Source: Seohaeicola saemankumensis (GTDB lineage Bacteria > Pseudomonadota > Alphaproteobacteria > Rhodobacterales > Rhodobacteraceae). From it: a DNA stretch of 64,000 nt. Position 1 is the first letter of the stretch. Every line of letters begins with the position of its first letter. The stretch is from contig NZ_JAINWI010000020.1 in NCBI RefSeq assembly GCF_021021435.1, positions 16,598 to 80,597 on the forward strand. The letters are read 5' to 3'. Shown piece by piece: positions 17,138 through 26,245 of the stretch. The notes below the pieces were generated by a model. That model saw only the letters and a program-made list of their open reading frames with translations, searched no databases and was not told where the DNA came from. Position numbers and translations under genes: made by a program.

Positions 17138-17988
17138 GTGGTCTCACCTGTGATCTGGGCCGCGCGGCCGATTTCGTCGATACTTTTCTGCAAGGCAATC
17201 CGGTCCAGCGCATCCATCGGCAGGGCGACAAATGCCCCGATCCTGCGGCGCAGCGCGTCGAAGGCCACGGCGAAAGCCAGCGCCTGTTCCGCCTCGCTGC
17301 CGGTTTCCTTGACAGGATCGGGGATACCCCAATGCGCACTAAGTGGATGGCCGGGCCATGGCGGGCATTCTTCCGAGGCAGCACGGTCGCAGACGGTAAA
17401 AACGAAATCCATCTGCGGTGCATCCGCGCCCTCGAATTCCGACAGATCCTTGGATCGCAGATCCGATGTCTCGAAACCGGCACGTGACAGCAGGTCGATG
17501 GCGCGCGGATGCGGCGTGCCGCGCGGGGTGGTGCCAGCCGAAAAGGCGCGGAACCGTCCTTGCCCCATATCGTTCAGCAAAGCCTCGGCAAAGATCGAGC
17601 GGGCTGAATTGCTGGTGCAGATGAACAGCACATTGAACATTCTTGTCTCCTGTCCTTGGGAGGAAGCCATCAGGTGAGCCGGCAACTGGGCGCAGATATC
17701 CGGCCGCCCGCGGCAGCAATCCTCGACAAGAAATGTAACAAGCTGACCCGCGCGCGCCAGATCGACCGAATAGAAAAGCGAGCGCCCCTGCCTGTCGCTG
17801 CGGATCAATCCCGCACGTTCCAGATCGGACAGATAATGCGACAGCGTGTTCTGCTTAAGGTGCAGGACCTCGGCAATCTCGGTCGGGCGCACGCCTTGCG
17901 GCGCATGGCGCATCAGCAAGCGGAAAACCGACAAACGTCCGGCATGGCCGAGCACGGAAAAGGCAGTGATGGCAAGATTTGTATCCAT
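17134..17988 (-). CDS. ArsR repressor fused to LMW-phosphatase-type arsenate reductase ArsC
   Basis: 284 residues. The N-terminal ArsR/SmtB winged helix (about 1-100) carries [19 protein letters not shown]. Its C-terminal end has a cysteine cluster, C91, C92 and C99 in [11 protein letters not shown], like the three-Cys arsenite site of Acidithiobacillus ferrooxidans ArsR. From Met117 a complete low-molecular-weight phosphatase fold follows: P-loop CTSNSARS (C124-R130) and the redox region [18 protein letters not shown], ending near HWGIPDP. The protein would sense arsenite and reduce arsenate. Met117 has its own Shine-Dalgarno, so a free ArsC may also be made. The start at 17988 lies inside a long inverted repeat; an upstream ATG at 18018 lies at the edge of that repeat and is rejected. 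Confidence 0.9.
   Translation of the reverse strand: MDTNLAITAFSVLGHAGRLSVFRLLMRHAPQGVRPTEIAEVLHLKQNTLSHYLSDLERAGLIRSDRQGRSLFYSVDLARAGQLVTFLVEDCCRGRPDICAQLPAHLMASSQGQETRMFNVLFICTSNSARSIFAEALLNDMGQGRFRAFSAGTTPRGTPHPRAIDLLSRAGFETSDLRSKDLSEFEGADAPQMDFVFTVCDRAASEECPPWPGHPLSAHWGIPDPVKETGSEAEQALAFAVAFDALRRRIGAFVALPMDALDRIALQKSIDEIGRAAQITGETT
17647..17651 (-). promoter_or_regulatory. Internal Shine-Dalgarno before the ArsC domain
   Basis: AGGAG lies six bases before the ATG at 17640, the first codon of the ArsC domain ([12 protein letters not shown]), inside the fused arsR-arsC frame. It suggests internal initiation of a stand-alone ArsC, or a recent fusion of two once separate genes. Confidence 0.55.
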
Positions 17989-18018
17989 ATTTCCTAAATA
18001 CCGGAAATATGGATACAA
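17979..18018 (-). promoter_or_regulatory. Candidate ArsR operator: inverted repeat with 16-bp perfect arms
   Basis: TTGTATCCATATTTCC (17979-17994) and GGAAATATGGATACAA (18003-18018) are perfect reverse complements separated by eight bases. The repeat covers the arsRC start codon at 17988. It is AT-rich in a GC-rich context and matches the usual position of an ArsR site. Confidence 0.75.
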
Positions 18019-18038
18019 TCAAGACGATTCGTAACCCC

Positions 18039-19085
18039 TTAATAGGGCATGGGATGCGCGCGGTGCAGGCTGTCGATCCTGTCTGCCAGACCGTCGGGCA
18101 TGACCAGTCCCGCGCCCGCCAGAATCTGATCAAGCTGCGAATGTGTGCTGGCACCGAAGATCACCGATGTCATGAAAGGCCGCGAGGCGCACCAGGCCAG
18201 CGCCATATGCACAGGGTCCAGATCGAATTCTGCCGCCAGATCCAGATAGGCCTGCACAGCAACAAAGGCGCGTTCGGTGATCCGCCCGCCCAAATCGGAG
18301 GTAAGACTGCGGCGCGAACCATCGGGGATGGTGTCACCTTGATACTTGCCCGTCAGCAATCCGGCCGCCAGAGGCGAGAATGCCAGCAGCCCCACATCCT
18401 CGTTAGCCGTGACCTCGGCCAGATCGGTATCGAACATCCGGCACATCAGCGAATATTCGTTCTGGATCGAGGCCACGCGCGGCCAGCCCTTTTCCTCGGC
18501 GATCCGCGCCCATTGGGTTGTGCCCCAAGCGCTTTCATTGGAAAGACCGAAATGGCGGATATTGCCCTTGTCGACCTCGCGTTGGAGCGCCTCCAATGCA
18601 TCTTCCATGTGGGCGATGGTGTCTGCACGGTGCTGCGACGACGGATCATAGCCCCAGTTACGCCGGAACATGTAGGAGCCGCGATTGGGCCAGTGGAACT
18701 GGTAAAGGTCGATCACATCGGTCTTGAGCCGCTTGAGCGAGCCTTCGATCGCGGCCGGAATCGTGGCCGAACTGATCGGCGCGCCTTCCCGCGCATGGGC
18801 CATCCCCGCGCCGCTATGCTTGGTGGCAAGAATATAGTCGTCGCGCCGCGACGGGTTCGCCGCTTGCCAGTGGCCGATCACCTCTTCGGTGAGGCCGATG
18901 GTGTCCTTGGCAATGGGGTTCACGGGATACATTTCCGCCGTGTCGATGAAATTGATCCCGTGATCCAGCGCGGTCTCGATCTGGCGATGGGCGTCCGTCT
19001 GCGGCGTCTGGGTGCCCCATGTCATTGTACCAAGGCACAATTCGCTGACCATCAGGCCGGTGCGGCCAAGCGGGTTCATTTTCAT
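18039..19085 (-). CDS. Aldo/keto reductase (Tas-like)
   Basis: 348 residues, TIM-barrel NADP(H)-dependent oxidoreductase. Visible are the N-terminal MNPLGRTGLMVSELCLGTM, the catalytic Asp/Tyr pair in INFIDTAEMYP, the Lys in YILATKHSG and the His in LYQFHWPNRG, and the cofactor end VIFGASTHSQLDQ. The length and the insertion after WPNRGSYMFRRNWGYD fit the Tas subgroup rather than short AKRs. Substrate unknown. It is transcribed toward the ars operon with only 50 bp, filled by the operator, before arsRC, so read-through is possible but not needed. Confidence 0.88.
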   Translation of the reverse strand: MKMNPLGRTGLMVSELCLGTMTWGTQTPQTDAHRQIETALDHGINFIDTAEMYPVNPIAKDTIGLTEEVIGHWQAANPSRRDDYILATKHSGAGMAHAREGAPISSATIPAAIEGSLKRLKTDVIDLYQFHWPNRGSYMFRRNWGYDPSSQHRADTIAHMEDALEALQREVDKGNIRHFGLSNESAWGTTQWARIAEEKGWPRVASIQNEYSLMCRMFDTDLAEVTANEDVGLLAFSPLAAGLLTGKYQGDTIPDGSRRSLTSDLGGRITERAFVAVQAYLDLAAEFDLDPVHMALAWCASRPFMTSVIFGASTHSQLDQILAGAGLVMPDGLADRIDSLHRAHPMPY

Positions 19086-19163
19086 TTCTGTGTCTCCTGC
19101 GCGGGTTTGTCGCGGCGGACCCTAGCGCTTTTTCCGGCAGGGTCACCCCTGAAACGGGCTTTG

Positions 19164-19178
19164 GAACAAATAGAGAAC
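19164..19178 (+). promoter_or_regulatory. LexA box (alphaproteobacterial direct-repeat type)
   Basis: GAAC-N7-GAAC, which on the other strand is GTTC-N7-GTTC, the LexA site known from Rhodobacter and other Alphaproteobacteria. It ends 16 bp before the ATG of the ImuA-like gene, a position suited to SOS repression. Confidence 0.75.
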
Positions 19179-19194
19179 ATGCTAAAATGCGAGC

Positions 19195-19830
19195 ATGACG
19201 ATTCCCGTGAGCCCCGCCCTGCTGACCCGCGCCCCGCATCGCAACCGCCCCGCTTTGCTGCTGGAGGATGATATCCGCCTGACGCTGGCCCGCTTGCACG
19301 AAGGATGCGGCCCCGCAAGGCGCAGCTTTGCCATCTGGCTGGCCGGTCATGTGCAGCGCAAAAGCCATGGTCCGGTGATCTGGATCGCGCCGCGCTACCT
19401 GCCCGACCGACCCAATCCCGACGGGATGGTGGGGCTGGCGCGCCCCGAGGGGTTCATCCACCTGACCCCGCAACGCCCCGAGGATCTGCTATGGTGCATG
19501 GAAGAGGCGCTCCGCAGCGGGGCCGCCCCGCTGGTGGTGGCCGACCTGCCCGCGCCGCCTGCCCTGACACCGGTGCGGCGGCTGCATCTGGCTGCCGAAA
19601 CCGGCGCGTCCGAGGGCACATGCGCGCCTCTTGGCCTGATCCTGACACCGGACGGGGGCGGCGCGCCCGGCGTGGAAACCCGCTGGCATATGACCCCCGC
19701 CCATAGCGCGACGCAGCAAGGCTGGACCCTGCGCCGGCTGCGCGCCCGTCAGGACCCGCCGAAGGACTGGCATCTGACGGGGCCAGACCAGGCCGCAACC
19801 GGCACCATCCGGATACAACCGGCAAGATAA
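19195..19830 (+). CDS. ImuA-like protein, SOS-regulated
   Basis: 211 residues. The segment SPALLTRAPHRNRPALLLED and the conserved DLLWCMEEALRSGAAPLVVAD, followed by LTPVRRLHLAAETGA and LGLILTP, resemble the RecA/SulA-like ImuA proteins of Rhodobacteraceae, accessory factors for translesion synthesis with ImuB and DnaE2. The N-terminal P-loop is not obvious, as in many ImuA. No imuB or dnaE2 gene follows: the next gene is an MFS transporter, so this is a stand-alone copy or the partners are elsewhere. A LexA box directly upstream supports SOS control and strengthens the call. Confidence 0.65.
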   Translation: MTIPVSPALLTRAPHRNRPALLLEDDIRLTLARLHEGCGPARRSFAIWLAGHVQRKSHGPVIWIAPRYLPDRPNPDGMVGLARPEGFIHLTPQRPEDLLWCMEEALRSGAAPLVVADLPAPPALTPVRRLHLAAETGASEGTCAPLGLILTPDGGGAPGVETRWHMTPAHSATQQGWTLRRLRARQDPPKDWHLTGPDQAATGTIRIQPAR

Positions 19831-19935
19831 GTACTTGAAGCAAGATGAAACAGCGGCGCGCGTAAGACGCTGCCAAAGCTACAAAAACCGCCATGCCCCC
19901 TTGCCATCCCCTGCCGGATGGGCAGGACTGTCCCT

Positions 19936-21165
19936 ATGCGCATGATGATCTCTTTCGCGGCCCTCTTTCTGTCGGTCATCCTGCTCCAGCTCTCGACCGG
20001 GGGTGTGGGGCCGCTGGATGCGCTGTCGGGGCTGACACTGGACTTCTCCAATGCCCAGATCGGCCTGCTGGGTTCGGCGCATTTCTTCGGGTTTTTCATC
20101 GGCTGCTGGTGGGCCCCGCGCCTGATGGGCACCATCGGCCATTCGCGCGCCTTTGCGGCGTTCACGGCGGCGGGCGCCATCGGCCTTCTGGCGCATATGC
20201 TGGTGATCGACGCCTATGCCTGGGCTTTGATGCGCGTCGCCTCGGGCCTGTGCGTGGCGGGATGCTATACGGTCATCGAGGCATGGTTGCAGGCCAAGCT
20301 GACCAACGAGACACGGGGCCGCGCGATGGGCAGCTACCGTGTGGTGGATATGGGCGCCTCATTGGTCGCGCAGATGCTGATCTCGGTGTTGGAGCCTGCC
20401 TCTTACGTGTCCTACAACCTGCTGGCGCTGCTGTGCTGCGCCGCGCTGCTGCCGATCACGCTGACGCGCACAGCCGAACCCGAAACACCGGGCGCGCTGC
20501 GGCTGCGCCCGATGCTGGCGGTGACACGCTCGCCGCTGGCGGCGGCCGGGGTCGTTGTCGCGGCGCTGTCCAGCGCCTCATTCCGCATGGTCGGGCCAGT
20601 TTACGGGCAAGGCGTGGGGCTGGCGGTCGACCAGATCGCATGGTTTCTGGCGGCTTTCGTCGCAGGCGGGGCGCTTGCACAATATCCCGTTGGCTGGCTG
20701 GCCGACAAATACGACCGCCGCTGGGTGCTGATCTGGCTCTCCATCGCGTCAATCGCCAGTTCCGCGCTCACAGCCCTTACCGGCGATCTGGGCACGGCGG
20801 GCGTGCTGCTGACGGCAACCCTGTTCGGAGCCACGACATTCCCGATCTATTCGGTGGCCGCCGCCCATGCCCATGATTTCGCGGAATCCTCGGAACGGGT
20901 CGAACTTTCGGCGGCCCTGATGTTTTTTTTCGCACTCGGCGCCATTGCAGCCCCCTTGCTGGCCTCGACATTGATCGAGGTTTACGGCCCCTCGGCGATG
21001 TTCGTGATGATCGGCGTTGGTCACGGCGCGCTGGTGATCTTCGGCCTGATCCGGATGCGGATGCGCCCGCGGGCAACGCGCCGCACACGCTATGTCTGGG
21101 CGCCACGCACCTCTTTCCTGATCGGACGCCTGACGGGACGCACCCGCGAGGATGACGACGCGTGA
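19936..21165 (+). CDS. MFS transporter
   Basis: 409 residues with twelve predicted membrane helices. MFS features are [20 protein letters not shown] after helix 2, the [20 protein letters not shown] helix (as in the YcaD-like subgroup) and the loop [10 protein letters not shown] between helices 8 and 9. The C-terminal tail is basic ([13 protein letters not shown]). The start at 19936 gives [10 protein letters not shown] directly before the first helix; 19918 would add six residues. Substrate unknown. It is followed after 67 bp by metG on the same strand. Confidence 0.85.
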   Translation: MRMMISFAALFLSVILLQLSTGGVGPLDALSGLTLDFSNAQIGLLGSAHFFGFFIGCWWAPRLMGTIGHSRAFAAFTAAGAIGLLAHMLVIDAYAWALMRVASGLCVAGCYTVIEAWLQAKLTNETRGRAMGSYRVVDMGASLVAQMLISVLEPASYVSYNLLALLCCAALLPITLTRTAEPETPGALRLRPMLAVTRSPLAAAGVVVAALSSASFRMVGPVYGQGVGLAVDQIAWFLAAFVAGGALAQYPVGWLADKYDRRWVLIWLSIASIASSALTALTGDLGTAGVLLTATLFGATTFPIYSVAAAHAHDFAESSERVELSAALMFFFALGAIAAPLLASTLIEVYGPSAMFVMIGVGHGALVIFGLIRMRMRPRATRRTRYVWAPRTSFLIGRLTGRTREDDDA

Positions 21166-21232
21166 CAGCGCCGCTGGAACACCGCCGCCCCTTGCGCTAA
21201 GGAAGGCGCAAACCGGACAAGGGCAAGACGAC

Positions 21233-22954
21233 ATGGCACGGCACCTGATCACATCCGCGATCCCCTATATCAACGGGATCAAGCATCTGGGCAACCTTGT
21301 GGGCAGCCAGTTGCCCGCCGATCTTTATGCACGCTACCAGCGCGGGCGCGGCAATGAGGTGCTGTTTCTCTGCGCGACAGACGAGCACGGCACCCCCGCC
21401 GAACTGGCTGCTGCCAAGGCGGGCAAGCCCGTGGCCGAATACTGCGCCGAGATGCACGCCGTGCAGGCCACCATCGCGCGCGGCTTCCGCCTGAGCTTTG
21501 ACCATTTCGGCCGCTCCTCCAGCCCGCAGAACCATGCCCTGACCCAGCATTTCGCAGGGCGGCTGGCCGATGCCGGACTGATCCGCGAAGTCAGTGAAAC
21601 ACAGGTCTATTCCCCCACTGATGGCCGCTTCCTGCCCGACCGCTACATCGAGGGCACCTGCCCCAATTGCGGCTTTGAATCCGCGCGTGGCGATCAATGC
21701 GACAATTGCACCAAGCAGCTTGACCCGGTCGACTTGATCAACCCGCGCTCGACCATTTCGGGTGCGACCGATCTGGAGCAGCGCGAGACCAAACACCTTT
21801 ACCTGTGCCAAAGCCAGATGCGCCAGCAATTGCAGGACTGGATCGACAGCAAAGCGGATTGGCCGATCCTGACGACCTCCATCGCCAAGAAATGGCTCAA
21901 CGATGGTGACGGGTTGCAAGACCGTGGCATTACCCGCGATCTGGACTGGGGCATTCCCGTGAAACGCGGCGATCAGGACTGGCCGGGGATGGAGGGCAAG
22001 GTCTTCTATGTCTGGTTCGACGCGCCTATCGAATATATCGCCTGCGGCGCCGAATGGGCCGAGGCGCAGGGGCAGGACGCGCAGTCATGGGAACGCTGGT
22101 GGCGCACGGATAAAGGCGCGGACAACGTGACCTATACCCAGTTCATGGGCAAGGATAACGTGCCGTTCCACACCCTGTCCTTCCCCGCCACGATCCTTGG
22201 CTCGGGCGAGCCGTGGAAGCTGGTCGATTACATCAAATCGTTCAACTACCTTAATTATGACGGTGGCCAGTTCAGCACCTCGCGTGGGCGCGGCGTCTTC
22301 ATGGATCAGGCGTTGGAGATCCTGCCGGCTGATTACTGGCGCTGGTGGTTGTTGTCACATGCACCGGAATCCTCGGATGCCGAATTCACTTGGGAGAATT
22401 TTCAAACCTCCGTGAACAAGGATCTGGCCGACGTTCTGGGCAATTTCGTCAGCCGCATCACCAAGTTCTGCCGTTCGAAATTCGGCGAGGTGGTGCCCGA
22501 AGGCGGCGAGATTGGTGCGCAGGAGACCGCCCTGATCGACGCGCTGACCACACGCCTGCACGCCTATCAGACCTTCATGGACGACATGGAAGTGCGTAAA
22601 TCGGCGCAGGAATTGCGCGCGATCTGGGTGCTGGGCAATGAATATCTGCAATCTGCGGCACCTTGGGTCACCATAAAGGAAGACCCTGAGCGCGCCGCGA
22701 TGCAGACACGCCTCGGCCTGAACCTGATCCGGCTTTATGCGGTCCTGTCCACCCCCTTTATCCCCGATGCCAGCGCAGCCATGCTGGCCGGTTTGCAAAC
22801 GGATGACGCGGACTGGCCCGAAGGCGATCTTGGCGCGTGGCTGTCGGCCCTGCCCGCAGGCCATGCTTTCACCGTGCCCGACGTGCTGTTTACCAAGATC
22901 ACTGACGAGCAGCGAGAGGATTGGCAAACCCGCTTCGCAGGCATCCGAACCTAG
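21233..22954 (+). CDS. metG: Methionyl-tRNA synthetase
   Basis: 573 residues, class I synthetase. The HIGH-type motif is in [13 protein letters not shown] at the N-terminus; the zinc knuckle carries [17 protein letters not shown]; the second signature is [13 protein letters not shown], a variant of KMSKS found in this subgroup; the anticodon-binding helical domain follows ([19 protein letters not shown]). There is no C-terminal EMAP-like dimerisation domain. Charges tRNA-Met in the cytosol. The start at 21233 gives [11 protein letters not shown]; an earlier in-frame start overlapping the MFS gene is unlikely. Confidence 0.95.
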   Translation: MARHLITSAIPYINGIKHLGNLVGSQLPADLYARYQRGRGNEVLFLCATDEHGTPAELAAAKAGKPVAEYCAEMHAVQATIARGFRLSFDHFGRSSSPQNHALTQHFAGRLADAGLIREVSETQVYSPTDGRFLPDRYIEGTCPNCGFESARGDQCDNCTKQLDPVDLINPRSTISGATDLEQRETKHLYLCQSQMRQQLQDWIDSKADWPILTTSIAKKWLNDGDGLQDRGITRDLDWGIPVKRGDQDWPGMEGKVFYVWFDAPIEYIACGAEWAEAQGQDAQSWERWWRTDKGADNVTYTQFMGKDNVPFHTLSFPATILGSGEPWKLVDYIKSFNYLNYDGGQFSTSRGRGVFMDQALEILPADYWRWWLLSHAPESSDAEFTWENFQTSVNKDLADVLGNFVSRITKFCRSKFGEVVPEGGEIGAQETALIDALTTRLHAYQTFMDDMEVRKSAQELRAIWVLGNEYLQSAAPWVTIKEDPERAAMQTRLGLNLIRLYAVLSTPFIPDASAAMLAGLQTDDADWPEGDLGAWLSALPAGHAFTVPDVLFTKITDEQREDWQTRFAGIRT

Positions 22955-22962
22955 CAAAACAA

Positions 22963-23000
22963 GGAGGGCGCACCCGACCAACACGCCCCCCTTTTCTTCT
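22963..23000 (+). terminator. Intrinsic terminator after metG
   Basis: GGAGGGCG pairs with CGCCCCCC with one mismatch, followed by CTTTTCTTCTT. It lies nine bases after the metG stop, between convergent genes. Confidence 0.6.
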
Positions 23001-23015
23001 TGCCAAAAAATATCT
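22996..23015 (-). repeat. Recurrent 3'-flank motif, copy 2
   Basis: On the minus strand ATATTTTTTGGCAAGAAGAA, downstream of the RND transporter stop and just beyond its GC hairpin; related to the copies at 556, 38601 and 43544. Confidence 0.5.
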
Positions 23016-23023
23016 GCAGGGGT

Positions 23024-23043
23024 CCGGGGCGTGCGCGCCCCGG
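23024..23043 (-). terminator. Hairpin after the RND transporter gene
   Basis: Perfect eight-base stem CCGGGGCG/CGCCCCGG with a TGCG loop, eight bases after the stop of the efflux pump gene. An A-rich rather than U-rich stretch comes next, so termination efficiency is uncertain. Confidence 0.5.
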
Positions 23044-23050
23044 TCTGCCC

Positions 23051-26000
23051 TCACGTCTTGAACACGCGGTAAATGGCAGGGATCACCAGCACGGTCAGCA
23101 GTGTCGATGTGAACAGACCAAACAGCAGTGACAACGCCAGCCCCTGAAAGATCGGATCGGCCAGAATGACCGTGGCCCCGAACATCGCGGCCAAAGCCGT
23201 CAGCAGGATTGGCTTGAACCGGATCGCGCCCGCCTCCAGCAGGATATCCACCTGGGATTTGCCTGCAGGGTCGGTATGGCGGATGAAATCCACCAATAGG
23301 ATCGAGTTGCGCACGATGATTCCCGCCAGTGCGATGAATCCGATCATCGACGTGGCCGAGAATGGCGCCCCCCAGAGCCAATGGCCGAACATGATGCCCA
23401 AAAAGGTCAGCGGCACAGGCGTCAGCACCACAAGCGGCACGCGGAACGAACCGAACTGCGCCACCACAAGCACATAGATACCCAGAAGCGCCACACCAAA
23501 GGCCGCGCCCATGTCGCGGAAGGTCACCCATGTCACCTCCCATTCGCCATCCCACAGGATCGTCGGGCGGCTGTCGTCGATGGGTTGGCCGTTCAGCAGG
23601 ACAAGAGGTTTCTCGCCCTCGGCCCAGTCCATCGCCTCCAGCGCCTTGCCTACTTCGACAATGCCATACAAAGGTGCCTCGAAGCGGCCTGCAAGCTCGG
23701 CCATCACCATCTCGGCGGGGCGACCGTTGCGGCGGAAGACGGGATAGGACATCACCTCTTCCTCGATCCGCAGCACATCGCCCAGTTCCACCACACCGCG
23801 CGCGCCGGGCAGGACATTGGCGGGGATCGGTGTGGACAGGAACCGCTCGTCCATGACACGGTCCGACAGATCGCGGGCCACAGTGATCTGGATCGGGCGG
23901 CGGCCCTCCTCGCGATGCGAATAGCCCACAGCGGTTTCGCCGTTCAGGATACCGATCGTGTCGAAGACATCGCTTTCCTGCACTTGAAAAAACTCCAGAT
24001 CATCGGGCGAGATCACCGCTCGCAAGCGGCGCGGCGGATTGCCGAAACTGTCATCCACATCAACGATGAAATCGACGCTTTCGAAGGCTGTCCGCAGCTT
24101 GCGCGCGGTTTCGCGGCGGGCTTCGGGTGTGGGGCCGTAAACCTCGGCCAGCAGGGTCGCCATCACAGGCGGGCCGGGCGGAGGTTCGACCGTCTTGAGG
24201 CTTGCGCCTTCGGGAAGGTCCAGCGCCTTGAGCCTCTCGCGCAGCTCCAACGCGATTTCGTGGCTGGATCGTGCGCCGTGGCCGACCTCGGACAGGTTGA
24301 TCTGAACATCCCCCATCTGCGGCTCGGCCCGCAGGAAATAGTGCCGCACCAGCCCGTTGAAGTTGAAAGGTGCGGCTGTACCGGCATAGGTCTGCACGCT
24401 CAGCACTTCAGGCATCTGCATCGCGATGCGCGCCACAGATTGCGCTACGCCGTCGGTTATCTCGACGGCCGTGCCTTCGGGCATGTCGATGACAACGGCC
24501 AGCTCCTGCTTGTTGTCAAAGGGTAGCAGTTTCACCGTCACATGCTGCGTATAGAGCAAGCCAAGCGAGCCGAATGACAGGGCCGCCGTGACCAGCAGAA
24601 AGGTCAGGCTGCGCGCCTTGGTCGCCAGAACGGGGCGTGCCACACGGGAAAATGTGCGGCCCAGAAAGCCACCATCGCCCGCATCATGGCCATGCATCGG
24701 CGCATTGCCCGCGATCTTGACCATCAGCCAAGGGGTTACCATCACCGCGATAAAGAACGATATGATCATCGCCGCCGAAGCCACAGCCGGAATCGGGCTC
24801 ATATAAGGCCCCATCAAACCCGAGACAAAAAGCATCGGCAGCAGGGCCGCAACCACTGTCAGGGTGGCGACAATGGTAGGGTTGCCCACCTCGGCCACCG
24901 CATCAACAGCGCGGGTCACGCGGTCGCGCCCGTCCTTCATGCCCCAGTGGCGGGCGATATTCTCGATCACTACGATAGCATCATCAACAAGAATACCGAT
25001 GGAAAAGATCAACGCAAATAGCGAGACGCGGTTCAGTGTATAGCCCATGATCCACGCGCCAAAGAGCGTCAGCAGGATCGTCACCGGAATGACCACCGCG
25101 ACCACGATGCTTTCGCGCCAGCCAATCGCCACCAGCGTCAGCACAATGATCGATAGCGTCGCCAAAAACAGCTTCAGCAGCAGCGTATCGGCCTTTTTTT
25201 GTGCCGTTTCGCCATAGTTCCGCGTGATCTCGACCGCTACGCTATCCGGGATCAATGTTTCTTGAAGCGCGGCGGTGCGGCCAAGAATATCCTCGGCCAC
25301 CACAACTGCGTTCGCACCTGCGCGCTTGGCAAAGGCGAGCGTCACAGCGGGGCTGCGTGTCACGCCACCAACCGCATCGCGTGTCACATGCGCGACGATC
25401 CTGTCGGACATGTCCGGCACAAACTCGATCGTGGCGACATCGCCCACATAGACAGGCCGCGCGTCGCGTGTGGTCAGCAAAAGGCCCGCAATCTCGGACG
25501 GGGCGGTCAGGCTTTGCCCTGCAACAAGGCCGATCTGCTGGCCCGCATCGCGCAGATTGCCCGCGTCCATCGTGCGGTTGGCCGATTGCACCTTGCCTGC
25601 AAGCTGTTGCAGCGTGATGCCATACATCGCCATACGCTCGGGATCGGGGGCGATACGGATCGCCTCGGACGCCTCGCCCACGATATAGCTCAGGCCCACA
25701 TCCTCGACGCGGGAGAGATCGGCACGCAATTCGCGGGCCAGCCGCGTGAGATCGTTGGCACTGGCTTCCGCGCCGTCTTTTGCGGTCAGGGTCAGGGTGA
25801 CGATAGCGACATCGTCGATCCCGCGCCCGATGATCAGGGGTTCCGGAACTCCTATCGGAATCCGGTCCATATTGGCTCGCACTTTTTCATGCACCCGCAA
25901 AATGGCCGCATCGGACGAGGTGCCCACGACGAAGCGTGCCGTGACCATCGCGCCGTCATCCATCGTCTGCGAATAGACATGCTCGACACCATTGATCGCC

Positions 26001-26245
26001 TTGACGATGGTTTCCATCGGTTCCGACACCAGACGCACCGCATCCTCGGCCTTCAACCCCGGAGCCTGCAACAGGATATTCACCATCGGAACCGAGATTT
26101 GCGGCTCTTCTTCGCGCGGGACAACCATCAGCGCGATGATCCCCATCGCCAATGCCGCCAGCATGATCAGAGGGGTCAGGGGCGAGCGTATAAACCCGCG
26201 TGTCAGGTTCCCCGCAAGACCCAGCGATTGTGGTTTGTCGCTCAT
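23051..26245 (-). CDS. RND family efflux transporter permease (inner membrane pump)
   Basis: 1064 residues with the RND layout: TM1, a large periplasmic loop, TM2-6, a second loop and TM7-12. The proton-relay helix 4 reads SIGILVDDAIVVIENIARH with the paired Asp residues intact. Other blocks are the helix 6 region TLTVVAALLPMLFVSGLMG and FIALAGIIVRNSILLVDFI in the C-terminal half. It is an HAE1-type proton-driven exporter of drugs, metabolites or lipophilic compounds, not the heavy-metal CusA type. Its ATG overlaps the adaptor stop by four bases (ATGA). The outer-membrane partner may be the TolC encoded at 51236-52699. Confidence 0.92.
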   Translation of the reverse strand: MSDKPQSLGLAGNLTRGFIRSPLTPLIMLAALAMGIIALMVVPREEEPQISVPMVNILLQAPGLKAEDAVRLVSEPMETIVKAINGVEHVYSQTMDDGAMVTARFVVGTSSDAAILRVHEKVRANMDRIPIGVPEPLIIGRGIDDVAIVTLTLTAKDGAEASANDLTRLARELRADLSRVEDVGLSYIVGEASEAIRIAPDPERMAMYGITLQQLAGKVQSANRTMDAGNLRDAGQQIGLVAGQSLTAPSEIAGLLLTTRDARPVYVGDVATIEFVPDMSDRIVAHVTRDAVGGVTRSPAVTLAFAKRAGANAVVVAEDILGRTAALQETLIPDSVAVEITRNYGETAQKKADTLLLKLFLATLSIIVLTLVAIGWRESIVVAVVIPVTILLTLFGAWIMGYTLNRVSLFALIFSIGILVDDAIVVIENIARHWGMKDGRDRVTRAVDAVAEVGNPTIVATLTVVAALLPMLFVSGLMGPYMSPIPAVASAAMIISFFIAVMVTPWLMVKIAGNAPMHGHDAGDGGFLGRTFSRVARPVLATKARSLTFLLVTAALSFGSLGLLYTQHVTVKLLPFDNKQELAVVIDMPEGTAVEITDGVAQSVARIAMQMPEVLSVQTYAGTAAPFNFNGLVRHYFLRAEPQMGDVQINLSEVGHGARSSHEIALELRERLKALDLPEGASLKTVEPPPGPPVMATLLAEVYGPTPEARRETARKLRTAFESVDFIVDVDDSFGNPPRRLRAVISPDDLEFFQVQESDVFDTIGILNGETAVGYSHREEGRRPIQITVARDLSDRVMDERFLSTPIPANVLPGARGVVELGDVLRIEEEVMSYPVFRRNGRPAEMVMAELAGRFEAPLYGIVEVGKALEAMDWAEGEKPLVLLNGQPIDDSRPTILWDGEWEVTWVTFRDMGAAFGVALLGIYVLVVAQFGSFRVPLVVLTPVPLTFLGIMFGHWLWGAPFSATSMIGFIALAGIIVRNSILLVDFIRHTDPAGKSQVDILLEAGAIRFKPILLTALAAMFGATVILADPIFQGLALSLLFGLFTSTLLTVLVIPAIYRVFKT

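Noticed and set aside
17979..19271. Long plus-strand open frame starting in the ars operator
   Set aside because: It is the antisense of the aldo/keto reductase gene, has no recognisable domain, and begins inside the inverted repeat; the apparent start only mirrors arsRC.
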